From Geosiphon pyriformis (Eukaryota; Glomeromycota; Glomeromycetes; Archaeosporales; Geosiphonaceae): a stretch of 64,000 nucleotides of DNA. The DNA lies in NCBI GenBank assembly GCA_016748015.1, contig JAAOMT010000441.1, forward strand, positions 322,005-386,004, written 5' to 3'. Made by a program: the position numbers and the translations under genes. The notes under the pieces are model-generated. The model worked only from the letters and a program-made list of their open reading frames with translations. It searched no databases and was not told the origin of the DNA. Shown in pieces: positions 36,723-48,788 of the stretch (its first letter is position 1; every line of letters begins with the position of its first letter).

Positions 36723-38692
36723 ATTAAGAAGGAAAATGAGCAGAAAAACCCAAATTTGCACACAAAAAATCACAATCTCTCCAAAATTGATCTTATAAAA
36801 GCATTTAAGACTACCAATTTTGATTTCAAACCACTGACTTTGGCAGTAAAAACCTTCAAACTATTTAAACCCAAATTTACAACCACATCTTTTACAGCCA
36901 CAGCTAAAAGAGAAGAAGACAACTATAAATCATTTAAAATCATGTTCAAATCTAATGGTAATAATAATAAAACAGAAACAACTGGAGATGCAACACAAAA
37001 AACAAACACCAAAGGCACCAACTTCACATTATTTAGTTTTTGCATAATATTTAACATCTGATTAGCCAAAAGCTTTAAGAAATGCTTCAAAGAAGCAATG
37101 TAATTAACAATAGAAAAACCATTATAAACAATTGACAAATTTTTTTTAATATGCAGTCTGCTAAAAAATTGAGAATTAAAGCCAAAATCTAATCCCAAAC
37201 CACTACTAAAAAAAGCAGCAAACAAAACCACCTGAGTCCAAAATTTGCCACCAAAAAAGACTAGATAAGCAATTGGCATTTGCTTCTTTTTATATATATT
37301 GACCAGATGAATTTGATTCTGAAAAGTTACTATCTGCTTACCATAACCACTAAAATTACTATTTATTAAGCAATTATTAAAAATATGACCAAACTGTTTA
37401 TACTGAGCACAACAGGCCAAAAAAAAATCAGCTTAATGTAAATTTACACCCTTAAAAACTGGCACAAAACCAATAACAGCCAATTTGGATGTTTCATCAG
37501 TAAAACAAACTACAACACATCTGTTGCACACATATGAATTCGGATTATGACCAATGATACAAGTTTTTCTATCATAAAAAACCAGCAAATTAGAGAGATT
37601 ATGAATGGTAGTATTAATTAGAAGTGTATATAGCAAAGCTTGATGTTGATCCCTAAACACTTATATTTGTTTATTACTAATTGTTTTTGCCATACAAACA
37701 GAATCTTTTTCTATGAAAACAAACTATCTAACTGCAACCAAATCAGCTATTTTAGATGACTCATATTTCATCAAAGCTTTTTGCTAAAGACCAATCAGTT
37801 GTATTTTAATTAACATAATTCTACCAAACTTAGAAAAAACTAACTCCACAGCTGATTTTGAAAGATTAACAGAAATTTTTTTGATTATTACTTTTCGATT
37901 CAAATGGTTGTTTACTTTTTTAAAATCATTATTAACAAGAATTTTCTTACAGATTGTCAATTTTTTTGCCTTATTCAAACTAGATTCTGATGTAAAAAAT
38001 GATCTAATAATTCCAAGAAATTTTGAGAGAGTAAAAGCTCCTCTAAAACCATCAATTTGATAAAAAAATTTTTTAACAGCAATCAATTTATTATCATTAG
38101 TTTTGTCCAGCACAACAAATAACTCAATATTTAATGTAAAAAATTTAACTGGCTCGAAATCACACTTATTTAAGACATGTGACTTAACAATTGGTAAATG
38201 CTTAGCACCAAAAGATTCAAAAACTGGAAGTGTCAAAATATTATCATTGTTATTGCTTAAATCATTGAAAAAAATATTTTTCAGTTTGCTGCTTAAAACA
38301 TATGTTCTAATATGAGTTTTTCTGAGTATAGCATTGTCTATATTATCATTGACTTCTGAGACATTTGAATTTGCATAGCTGGTTTTTTTCACAACTATAT
38401 TTTTTATGTCCTCTAAGTCTAATATACCACTAATACTGCTTGTCTTACTGTTTACTTTGCTGCTCCAAAACTTTAAAGACTTGTTACTGTCAGTAATTAT
38501 ATCTACAAGAAATAGAGAGCCAGCAGATATCTTGATCATATCACTAACAATGGTAAGTTTTTTGTAAAATGCACTATGTAAGTAAGCACCCACCAAGTGT
38601 TTGGTTTTGACACCAGACCAGGTCCCCAACCCAGCCAAAATAGATACTGACTCATTAGTAGAAGAGCCTATTGGATTCATATTTATAAACAA
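36722..38692 (-). pseudogene. LINE ORF1, beta subfamily, broken
   Basis: The ORF starts with an ATG at 38692 and stays in one frame through 37784, 37660 and 37420 despite stops. It resembles the ORF1 at 9501-11448 along its length: a Ser-rich start, NNDFKK, VIIKKISVNL in the RRM-like region, then the knuckle CCAQYKQFGHIFNNC near 37375-37420. The ATGA overlap with ORF2 is no longer recognisable at about 36720. Confidence 0.75.
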
Positions 38693-38810
38693 AAGTATGT
38701 TAAAAGAAATAGCTGTAAAAATAAAGAGAATAAAAAATAAAAAAATTTATTTCTTTGGTAAAATCTAGCTCTTATTATGATCAAAAAATTAACAAAAAAA
38801 ACTTTTTTTT

Positions 38811-39207
38811 TTAAAATACACAAATAATTTGTTAATTTGTTTAATATTTAAAATTATTAATTAATTAATAAGAATTAAATAAAATACTGTCTAAAAATAT
38901 TGCTAATTTAATAATATTTTATATTAAAATATATAATTAAACTATTTATTTACTTAAAATTTGAAAATAAAACATATATTAAAAAATAAATCTGCTTTAG
39001 TTTAATATTTTAAAACATTAATTATATAATTAAAATTAAAATAACTAAAATAATTAATTAAATTAAAAAATAAGAATTTTTTTAAAGTTTTTTATAAAGC
39101 AAATTAAAAAATAACTTATATAAAAACAAAAAATATTAAATTATATCTTTGGCTTTTTTATAATATTATAAATAAAAAAAATTAAAAGTCTTTGTCTTCT
39201 TAATTTT
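38811..39207. other. AT-rich spacer
   Basis: A/T-rich sequence between the leader of the beta LINE and the start of the gamma ORF1. No gene is seen. Confidence 0.65.
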
Positions 39208-39792
39208 ATGACTATGATTAAAACAAAAAGTAAAAAAGCTGTACCTAATATTTTTTCTAAGATATTTAATAAAATTTCAACCAAAAAAGCTCTTTTTGTT
39301 GTAGAAACAACTAGGCAAAACATTTTAGAAGCTTTCTCTTTACCTAATAATCATAAAAAGCTGTTTTTGGTAATTACTAAAGCAACTTTCTTATCTTTGG
39401 CTGGTCTTTTATTAGTCAAAGTTCTCTTAAAGAGACACATTTGAGTTAGTCTCAATGTTGCCTCTATCCCTTTAAAAAGCCCAAAAATTTTTAATAATAG
39501 ATTAGTCAACAAACTGGTTTACTTTTTTATAACTGTTCTATCAGGTGCTGCTAGTATTTTTCTTTAAAAAAAATAGTCAAAAAGACCAAAAGTTCAGAAA
39601 AGTGGAGGCAGTTACTTGCCTCTGTTATTGTTACACCAAACTCCTTTGTGGTTTTTAGTAAAATCTTGGATGAAGTCTTTATAGTATTATTCAGTATATT
39701 ATCCAAAATAGACCAAAATTAATTACTGGTTGTGTTGTTAAATGTGGTGTCTTCCAGCAGATTATTATTGGTGTTACCAGTAGAATTTTAGC

Positions 39793-40751
39793 TATTAATT
39801 AGCATGAAATTACCATTATAATTCCTATAATTAATTAGTATATTAATATTATTTCAAATTATTATTTGGCAAACTTTTAAATGTTACAAAGTTCAGAGTA
39901 TTGTGTAATTTGATCATCTTACTTTTTGTTATACTAATTAGATTATTTAATTGAATCGTGATATGTGATAATTGATTAAATAATAAAATTTATAAAAAAT
40001 TCACCGAAATTTATAGAAATTCGCCAAAATTATGAATAGTTCATCCAAATTAATCAATAGTTCAGTGAAATAACTTGTAGTCCATCAAAATGTATCTTTA
40101 GTTTGCTGAAATTTGAGCAAAGCAAGTTCATAAACTAGTACTACAACAAGTTGTATAAAAGAAGAGCTTTTTTTTCAAGAAAATGTATCTTACTTTAGAT
40201 TTATTACTTAGAACTATTTCTACACACACAAGAAGAAAAAAAATATCAAATAATTCGAAAAACCAAATTCTTTAATTATTGCATTTGGAAAATTCCCAAA
40301 ACCCAACTAACATTTTGAAATTGATTAGCTACCAATTTCAGTAAACTGTTAGTGACTCCAGGCCTGAATAGAAAACGTTTCTCTTGACAGAATTCAATTT
40401 CTTTTACATTTCTTTTTTTTTTTTTTATTTTCTTATTACAATTATTAGGGTAGCCTACAGACAAGATTTCTGTAGAAGAGTTGATTTTCACAGCAAAGTA
40501 ACTATACATTTTTAGTGAGCTTTCAGACAAGCAATTCCTGGAAAAGAGTTAACATTTACTACAACATAACTACATAAAGTAACTGGCAAGGAATTGGCCA
40601 TTCCACTTATAAGCCCAGCAGTTCAAATTATAGGAAATAATTTGAAGATAAATTCAGTTATTGGAGGTTCAACTACTTCTAGAAAACGTGAATTTGCAAC
40701 CAACAGACAATTACAACATTCAAGAAAAAAGACCAAAAATCTTTGGTAACA
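39793..40751 (+). repeat. Solo LTR of Gypsy-D family
   Basis: This block of about 959 bp matches the reverse complement of the Gypsy-D LTR at 56051-57004, from near its 5' end to GGTAACA at 40751. A 20-bp-spaced motif array is present at about 40000-40110. The segment at about 39875-39995 is inverted relative to the Gypsy-D LTR. It lies inside the gamma ORF1. The left boundary is less certain than the right. Confidence 0.8.
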
Positions 40752-41764
40752 CTGGTTTTAAAAGCAAAACAATTATCTTCTGTAGTATTATCTATTCTTA
40801 AGAACTGAGCTGACCAAATAGATACTGATTCATCTTTTCTTCTGGTTTCTGGTGCTGTTGCTAGTAATGCTTGGAAAACTATTGCAAGTTATTAAAGATT
40901 TGCTGAGTGGATAGCCTCTACTTTGGTGCCTGGTGCTACTTTCAAGATTAAATTGGCTTATGTTAAGACTGTTTTTTAGTCTGTACATGGTTTTTTGAGT
41001 GCAAAGTTAATATTAAAAGACAATATAAAGCTTTTTTGTATAAAGTTTGCTTTTTAAGTATCTTTGGAAGCTGTATTTTTAGTTAAGCTTACAAGTTTTG
41101 TTCATTTAATTATCTTTAAAATTGCCAAGTCTTTGGTGGTTTCTAAGTCTGGTTCTTCTTTTGCTACTGTTGTGCTGCATAATATGCCTTTAGATATGTT
41201 TGCTGTTGACATTAAGACAGTTCTCAGTATGTTTGATAGTATTGTTTATATTGTGCTAAAGCCTGCTGGTATTTGGCAATATGTGGTTGTTTATTTTGAG
41301 AAATTAGATTTTGCTGTATCTACTTTAGATTATTGGTTAGTTTTGATAAGCAAAGATAGTGTTAGGGTCTTTTTTTTGGTAAATTAGAATGAGACTATTC
41401 TGTCTTATGATAGGTTTAAGGCCAAACTAGTCAACCTTTTTTCTGGCTGTACTGCTTTTAAAATCAGTGATATAGTTTCTTAGGTTGGTGGTCAGACATG
41501 TTTTATTCCTCACTCTCCTAATTCTGGTTATTGTTCCCAGTTTGCTTTAGTTATTTTTGGATTTTAAGTTGATCTGAATGCTGTTATTATTAAGACTGGC
41601 ATATTAAAAAAGTATTGTATCTGGTAAGAAACACTTGGTTGTTAACACTGTTTTAAGTATTAAAAAATAGGCTATTTGACTGTAAATTGTAAAATGTTTG
41701 TGTTTTTTTTCCCCAAGATTTCCAAGACATTTACACCACACTTTGTTGGTTTTAAGTTTTATGC

Positions 41765-42441
41765 TGTTATGATTGAAACCCATAATTTTTATTAGTTATC
41801 ACATGTATTTGCCACTGATGTTATATAATTAGCCACTCTATTTTTAGATAGTGATCATTGACCTGATCAATGACTTGATTGTTGACCTAATCAATAACCT
41901 GATCATTGACCTAATCATTGACTACTTTCATTAGCTATATAAGCAATAAGTCTCTTAGCTATAGAAAATCATCTTTCAGACAAGAATCAAATAAATAAAA
42001 TAACAAATTTCATTTCAATTACTCTTTTATCGCTAATTTCCTTTTTCCTACCTTCAAGTATCCAAACATCTTAGGATAAAAGATTACTTGTTGGCCTTTT
42101 CTTGATGTATATAATTGTAGTATTTGAAAATTATTTGAATAAACGTAACTGAAAAGCACAAGTTGATACCTAATATTGAATTCTAAGAGTGCCGATGTGA
42201 GGCATAGAATTATATCAGTGGTGATCAATTGTTGACAGTATGGACTATCCTTCTACCTTCAGATTCCCCAGTTACCTTTGAAAAAAATAGCAACTGAGAT
42301 ATTTATGAGACTGATCTCACATATTGAATCCATACTCATTTAATTCACTCTTTAAAGTTGAATTCCTATTTGATTATTTCTATTATTCTACAATCTTGTT
42401 CTCCCTTGCTATCCATTAGCTTGTTACTCCAACCTGTAACA
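41765..42441 (+). repeat. Gypsy-A 5' LTR
   Basis: This LTR of 677 bp runs from TGTTATG to TGTAACA. It differs from the 3' LTR by roughly fifty transitions, one clear transversion, and five 12-bp tandem units. The promoter should lie here; no TATA box was assigned with certainty. Confidence 0.93.
41853..41924 (+). repeat. 12-bp tandem repeat in Gypsy-A 5' LTR, 6 copies
   Basis: Six head-to-tail units of the form GATCATTGACCT with transition variants (GATCAATGACTT, GATTGTTGACCT and similar). The 3' LTR has 11 units at the same place. Confidence 0.92.
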
Positions 42442-42447
42442 TAAAAG

Positions 42448-42465
42448 TGGTGCTCCCTGTAAGGT
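42448..42465 (+). other. Candidate tRNA primer-binding site
   Basis: TGGTGCTCCC begins six bases after the 5' LTR. TGG pairs with the universal tRNA 3' CCA, as expected for a primer-binding site. I could not assign the tRNA without a genome tRNA set. Confidence 0.5.
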
Positions 42466-42493
42466 TGTCAAAATTCACTTATTCCCTCATTGT

Positions 42494-44038
42494 ATGGGTA
42501 ATTACTTATATCTGCCACAGCAATCAAAAGAACACTTTGCAGCACACAACAGAAATGATCTAGATTTTATTGAACTTAATTCTCTGCCCTTTTGCTTGAT
42601 CTGCTTTCCCTTTAAAGAACAATCCAGTAGACAATTCCAAGACTTTTAGAACTGGTTCCTGAACGAGCATTTAGCTGAAACCTACACAGCTTATACAACC
42701 TATTACTTTGACCAAGCTTATTTTGAAAACAATTTTAAAGAAAAAAACAACAGTATCAATCAGCTCTTATATTCTGCAATCTTTGAACAACAGCCCCTTG
42801 ATTTCGAATATCTGAATCATCAAATCCACATTTAGATTGCTGCCTATCAAGCAACTGAAACTCTCTTTGAAACAGAAGAAGAAAGCTACCAAACTGCCTC
42901 TGTTTTTGACTTTTTATCAAGCAAATCAGACTCATCTACACAAACAGTTACCCCTAAACCAATGGCTAATGACCTCATGCAAGCAAACATTCTGGCTGCC
43001 CTCCAAGGTATACAAATTGCTCTAGGAAGAAGAAACAATACCCCACTACCACTATTTAGAGGTGATGCATAAGATCCAATTGAATGGTTAGATGATTTTG
43101 AGAGAGCTGCCACAGCCAACCAGTATGATAAAAAATACAAGTTCCAAATCGTTGGTGGCTACCTCCAAAGCTCTCCTGCTACCTGGTTCTCACAAGAAAC
43201 AGATGCCAATGCTTAACACAGAATAATTAGATGGACACTAATTAATGCTGGAAAAGAAAATATCTCTTTTACTACCTGATTTGAGGCCAAGTTCAGAACC
43301 CCAATATTAATAACCAAATGGTGCATAGAATTGGAAAGAAGAATCCAAGGCCCTGGAGAAGTAGTGACTGAATATGCCAAAGCTATTAGAAAGCTAATCA
43401 AACGTGTAGACTCTGGGAGAAACTAGACAGAAGAACAAAAAATTCATTCCTTCACAAAAGGATTGAGAACCAATTTATCTTATGCTCTTTGGTCTCTCTT
43501 GGTCCTAAAAAACAACCCTACAATAGACATGGCCATTGAACTTGCCCAATGAATTGAAGACAACCAAAGAATACATTTGGGATCTACACTTCCAGTTTTT
43601 GCTCCTGCTCCTGCCTCTCAAATGGCTGCTGCTTCTTTTGCTGCCCAAACTCAAGATCCAAATGAACAATTAATTGATAGACTCACAGCCAATCTTGTCT
43701 GGTTATTAGAATCTTTGGCACAAGCAGTCAAAGATAACCAGCAACTACCAAGACCTAGATACGAACTTCATTTTAACCAGCCCCAGCAATCTTCCTATCA
43801 AAAACAGCAAAATCGTGGCCCACCTGTGTGCTATTGTTGTGGATTAACTGGACATTATTCAAGAGATTGTAACAATCCTCTACTGCCTCCTCTAGCTTCC
43901 AGAAACAATGACAACCAAAACAACAGACCCAACAACAACAACAATGTCCCCAATCAAAGACCCAATCATGCCAACATTAATTTCTTTGGAGAGGATCCCC
44001 TAGTTGAAGCCACTATTTATCAGCCTTTAAACTGGTAG
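42494..44038 (+). pseudogene. Gypsy-A gag (capsid/nucleocapsid), broken by stops
   Basis: The frame is 515 codons from the ATG at 42494 to the TAG at 44036-44038. It is interrupted by stops at conserved-looking Trp or Gln positions, for example 43069, 43276, 43424 and 43550. The capsid-like region includes DPIEWLDDFE (about 43075) and the pattern SSPATWFSQ (about 43170). Near the end is a CCHC zinc knuckle, CYCCGLTGHYSRDC (about 43830-43871), followed by an Asn/Pro-rich tail. The product would form the virus-like particle. The last codons contain the frameshift heptamer. Confidence 0.88.
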
Positions 44039-44056
44039 GTGCACCTCCAAAAGGTG
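44026..44056 (+). promoter_or_regulatory. Putative minus-1 ribosomal frameshift signal (gag-pol)
   Basis: T TTA AAC occupies 44026-44032 in the gag frame, one codon before the gag TAG. Slipping back one base makes the next codon start at 44032, which is the pol frame, open from there into protease. Eight bases later, CACCT (44042-44046) can pair with AGGTG (44052-44056) around a 5-nt loop, a possible stimulatory stem. This is the same heptamer class used by many retroviruses and coronaviruses. Confidence 0.7.
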
Positions 44057-47000
44057 AGAGTGCAAGCCAACCAGAAGAAAACTCTTTTTACGCTTTTAAC
44101 TTAACTGATGATGACCATAACATGGATGAACTAGCAATCAATCCTTCTGAATCCACAAGAAAGAAGAAGAAAGCCAAAGTTGATTTTGTTCTGGACCCCA
44201 ATAAAGCTTTTATATCAACTGCTGACAACAATGAGCCCCCAAAAGCCAAAGTTTTCAAGAACTCTTCAAAGTTAGAACCCCCAGAAATAGTACAAAAATT
44301 CGGCCCCTATTCTGTTGTCAAAGACCTCATGGAAACCCCAGCACATATAATCTTTGGCCAATTGATGACCCATCCACAATTCAGAAAAGATCTTCACAAA
44401 TCTCTAATTCCAAAGAAAAAAACACCCAAAACCAACAAATGCCCTCGCCAAGCTGGACTTGCTGACAATAGCAATGTCACTCCTCTAATTTGCAAAGCCC
44501 AAGTGGCTGGCTACTTTATCAATTTGATCCTAGACAGTGGATTATCTGTTAGTGTTATTGCTAAACACTTTTTTGAAGCAATTGGCAGAAAAATTGATGA
44601 ACCATCTACACAACCAATGACCAATGTGCATGGTGATAAGAAGAAAGGGCTTGGCATAGCCAAAGCTATTTCTATCCGCATCAATAGCATCAGCATTGAA
44701 ACTGATATGGAAGTATCTGAAGCAAAAAAATACACCATCATTGTTGGCAATAAATGGCTCAAGAAAGCAAAAGCTTTGCTTGATTATAAACTCTGTGAAC
44801 TAATCATCAGATGTGGTGAGAAACCCATTGTGGTTAAATGTTATTATTGGACAACTCCCCCAGTATCCAAGCAGAGCCCAGAAGAAAATGAATCAGACAA
44901 ATCAGATGATGAAGAAAGTGAGGAAGAAGAAGAACAAGAAGAAACTGCTGAACTCGCCTATACCATCTTCACCAGCAATGGCAAACCACTGAATAATGTC
45001 AAGGCAGATAAAGAAAGAATCATTGTTAATGACAAGCTGATCTGCTAGCCTTATTATGACATGCTCAGAAGAACCTTTGACAGAAAGCCAGACAAGAAAG
45101 CCAAATACAGTTATTGGTGGCATGGTCCTTGTGCCCGGTGCTGATACAACAAACCATTGTATTCTCCAAGCGATGAATGCAAATCATGCCTGATCTATTA
45201 CAGAGATTGGGAACCAATCAGTTTGATACCCAGAGAAGAATTGAAAGAAGTACAGAAGTTCTTTGAGAATGAACCACCTGAGATCCAATCATTGATTGTG
45301 GAACAAAAAAAATCCTCCCCAGAAGAAAGAAAAATAGACATTGAAAATTTGCTGGCTAGAAACAGTCCAGTTATCTTAAAAGAAGGTGAACCTTCTGGAT
45401 GTATACATATGATACAACACACTATCATCACCAGAGAAACTTGTCCCATCCATTTGAAGCCCTATCAATCTAACTGGCGCAATGATGAATTTATCAAAAA
45501 AGAAATAACCCGAATGAAAAATCTTGGATTCATACAGGAAACCAAGAGTGAATGGGCATTCCTGGTTGTAGTGGTATCCAAGAAAGGAGAAACCCTACAC
45601 TTTTGTGTTGACTATCGCTAATTAAATGCCATTACTGAAAGAGACATGTACCCACTTCCCAAGATTGATACAATGCTAGACCAATTCTATGGTGCTGCTT
45701 TCTTCTCAACCATTGACTTAACTGCTGGATTCTGGCAAGTAGAGATGAATCCAGAAAGCAGAAAAAAAACTGCCTTTATCACCAAGTATGGCACCTATGA
45801 ATTCACAGTCATGTCTTTTGGTCTCACAAATGCTTCTCCCATCTTTCAACACTTAATAGACAAAGTATTTGAATCAGTAAATGAAAACTTTGTTCTAGTT
45901 TACTTAAACGACATAATGGTATACTCAAAAACCTGGAATGAACACCTTGAATATTTGCAAAAGGTTTTTAATCTCCTTAGAAATGTTGGCCTCAAGATCA
46001 ATCCAATCAAATCATTCTTTGGACGTCAATCCACCCAGTTCCTTGGCCATCTTATTACAAAAGATGGAATCTTCCCTAATCCAGCCAAAATTGAAAAAGT
46101 TTAAAACATTAGACAACCAATGAATGTTCATGAACTATGCTCTTTTTTTGGTTTGGCCTCTTATTATCACAAGTTTGTCAAAGATTTCTCCAAAATTGCC
46201 ACTTCTCTTAATTAGCTACTTAAAAAAAACATCAATTATCACTGAGGCACTCATCAACAAAAAGCATTTGAAATTCTAAAGGAAAAACTGGTTACAGAAC
46301 TTATTCTCATGCAACCTAATCTGGATCGACCTTTTATCTTCCATACTGATACATCTGGCTATGGACTTGGTGCTATTCTTTTCCAGAAAGATGAAAATGG
46401 CAGGAAACATGCCATAGCATATGCCAGTAGAACTCTTACACCAGCGGAAAGGAATTACTCAGTCACTGAACAAGAATGCTTAGCAGTAGTTTGGGCTACC
46501 AGCTACTGGAACAAATATCTTAAGGGTGTGAAATTTTTGGTGGTAACAGATCACCAAGCTTTGGTTTGGCTACACAACAAAAAAAACCTGGAACATAAAC
46601 AAATAACTTGCTGAATACTCCACTTGAATGAATTCGACTATGATAGTCAACATCACAAAGAAGCTAATCATCAAAATGCTGACACTCTCTCCAGACTTAC
46701 CATCCAGTGACAGAACAACTCTCTTAAACCAAACCAACTTAATTATTAGTAATTCCCCTTTTTGACAAACACGATAATAGACTTGGACAACTACTCTGCC
46801 TTAATGGAATTTTTGGATAAAGGACAATACCTGCCGGACTATACTCGACAGCAAAAAGAACATTTGCACAAACAATCAAATTTCTATTTGATTTGCCAGA
46901 ACCAGTTATATAAAAGAAATAGAAAAGATCCTGACTGCCCCCAGAGAGTCATTAGATTTGAAGAAAGAGAAATTGTGATCTACAATATGCACACTGATTC

Positions 47001-48090
47001 ATTAGCTGGACACTTTGGAAAAACAAAAACAATTCAGAAAACTTTAGCTTGCTATTATTGACCTACCTTGGGAAAAGACATTGCTGAATACATCAAAACC
47101 TGTAATACCTGCCAAAGAAGAGGAAAACCCAATCACAAGGAAGATATCCATCCAATTTTTGTTGGTCAACCATTTGACAAAATTGGTATAGATGTTGTTA
47201 GACCTTTAACAATAACTCCTGATGACAACAGATACATTATCACAGCTACCAATTATCTTACAAAGTGGGTAGAAGCAAGAGCCACTCCAGACCAAACAGC
47301 AGTTTCAATAGCCAATTTCATTTATAAAGATATCATTTGTCACCATGGCTGCCCCAAAGAACTTTTATTTGACAGAGGAAGAGCTTTTCTCAGTACATTT
47401 GTTGAAAAACTTTGCAGAAAAATGGGAATACATCACAAACTTTCCTCTTCTTATTACCCCCAAACAAATGGCCTAGTGGAACATTTCAATAGAACATTAT
47501 GTGAAACTCTAGCCAAAACCAGCGAAGAAACAAACTTATGAGACAAAGTACTGCCTTCAGCTTTGTTTGCTTATAGAACTGTGAATCATAACATAACAAG
47601 TTATGAACCCTTTTATCTACTCTATGGACAAATGACAACCCTACCAATAGAAACTGACATTGAGACAATACTCTTTGAAGAAATAACAATAGGGTATTAC
47701 AAAGACATTTTGCAAAAAAGACTTGGTACTATTCTTGACTCATTAGTAGAAGCACAGATAATTGCCTTTGAAAAGATAAAACAATTCCAAGAGAAGCTTA
47801 AGAAAAAGAAAACATATAAAACACTTTTCTTAAGTGTTGGTGACTTAGTTTTAGAATACCGTTCAGACAGAGACAATGTCTATAATGATAAATTCTCTAG
47901 CTAGTGGAAAAAACCCTTTATAGTCAACAAAGTTTTGAACAATGGTTTTTATATCTTACAAGATCAATATGGAACAATCTTCAATGATCACCCTGTTCAT
48001 GGCACACGACTCAAGAAATATCACAAACGACCTGATTGGTTACCTGTTGTGGTAATACTGACCCAAATGATCAACAAAAATCAGATATAA
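44032..48090 (+). pseudogene. Gypsy-A pol: protease, RT, RNase H, integrase (one frame, several stops)
   Basis: One frame holds over 4 kb. Protease active site is ILDSGLSV (about 44525-44550). A CX2C...CX2C zinc-ribbon-like patch follows an acidic tract (about 45130-45195). RT has FCVDYR, FSTIDLTAGFWQVEM, and the catalytic box YLND at 45901-45912, where YLDD is expected. RNase H has FHTDTSGYGLGA (46340-46375). Integrase has an HHCC-type finger (about 46990-47115), then core acids in IGIDVV, LFDRG and GLVEHFN (47185-47490), and a C-terminal domain to the TAA at 48088. Stops fall at Trp positions (TGA at about 46245, 46612, 47059, 47539) and Gln positions (about 45619, 46102). Confidence 0.92.
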
Positions 48091-48131
48091 ATAAATGCAC
48101 TATTCTTAAAACAAAGGTATCTTCAATCAAC

Positions 48132-48788
48132 ATGAACAATTATTTTCTAGATCAAAACATTCAAAATGCTTTCTACACTCTCCATGAGTACTGGATCAAA
48201 AATTATCCAAATACTACTCTGACCATTAGAAAACAAACCACCATAACTGATAATAATGGAACACATACTGTTATTAGACCAAAAAAAACCACTACCAGAA
48301 GAGAAAAAATTGGTAGCAAAATGGATAAGTATTTGCTGGAAAGCATAACAGCAACAATACTTACACCTTCCATGACAATTGGAAAAACGATTAAGGAAAT
48401 CTTGCTCATAAACAAAAACTTGTCATATGGAAGGCAACTAGAACTCTATGGTTGTCTTGGTGAAATCATAGAAGAAATGAAACTCATGAAGAAAACAACT
48501 TCAGAGATATAAATAGAAATTTTGGGCATTATATGTTTAAATGTCTCAAGAGTTTTGACTATTGCAAGAAGAACCAAAACTCTTATACAAAGATTTGGTC
48601 TCTTGGATACAAAACTTATTTTGCCTCAAGTACTATATACTCTATTCACAAAAGACTTCAACAAACTAGTTAGTTTTGAGTTAGACAAAACCCTTCAATT
48701 AGAATACTCTATAAATAGCTTGATTTCACTGGAGCTCAATCTCTTTGGAGAGGATAATGTTATGGTTGAAACCCATAATTTTTATTAG
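48132..48788 (+). pseudogene. Gypsy-A ORF3, post-integrase protein of unknown function
   Basis: Separate frame from an ATG at 48132, 41 nt after the pol stop. It is 219 codons including one internal TAA (48510-48512) and ends at 48788, 31 bp inside the 3' LTR. The product is helical, Lys/Ile/Leu-rich and has no obvious signal peptide, membrane segment or zinc motif, so it is unlike an envelope protein. It aligns by eye with Gypsy-D ORF3 (ILTPSMTIGKTI with LLTPISIPPNATI; GRQLELYGCLGEIIEEMKL with YRYFYIGKMLHE, where a TGA follows in D). I recognise no family. Confidence 0.7.
48747..48757 (+). other. Polypurine tract
   Basis: GGAGAGGATAA directly abuts the 3' LTR, the expected plus-strand primer position. 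Comparable purine stretches abut the LTRs of Gypsy-C (plus-strand 54954-54970) and Gypsy-D (57005-57020). Confidence 0.7.

Larger units (their letters stand above)
31045..38810 (-). mobile_element. LINE retrotransposon, beta subfamily, copy 2 (heavily decayed)
   Basis: Full-length beta-type LINE on the minus strand, more AT-shifted than its sibling at 4700. It has a leader (38693-38810), ORF1 (from 38692), ORF2 ending at 31168 and a 3' UTR (31050-31167). A solo LTR of the Gypsy-C type (33849-34728) is inserted in the RT region. Without it the element would be about 6.9 kb, matching the sibling. Confidence 0.85.

Noticed and set aside
41853-41924. CRISPR-like array
   Set aside because: Head-to-tail 12-bp units without spacers inside an LTR of a eukaryotic element.
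48132-48788. Gypsy-A ORF3 as an envelope gene
   Set aside because: The position fits env, but there is no signal peptide, membrane anchor, cleavage site or Cys pattern in any of the three copies.
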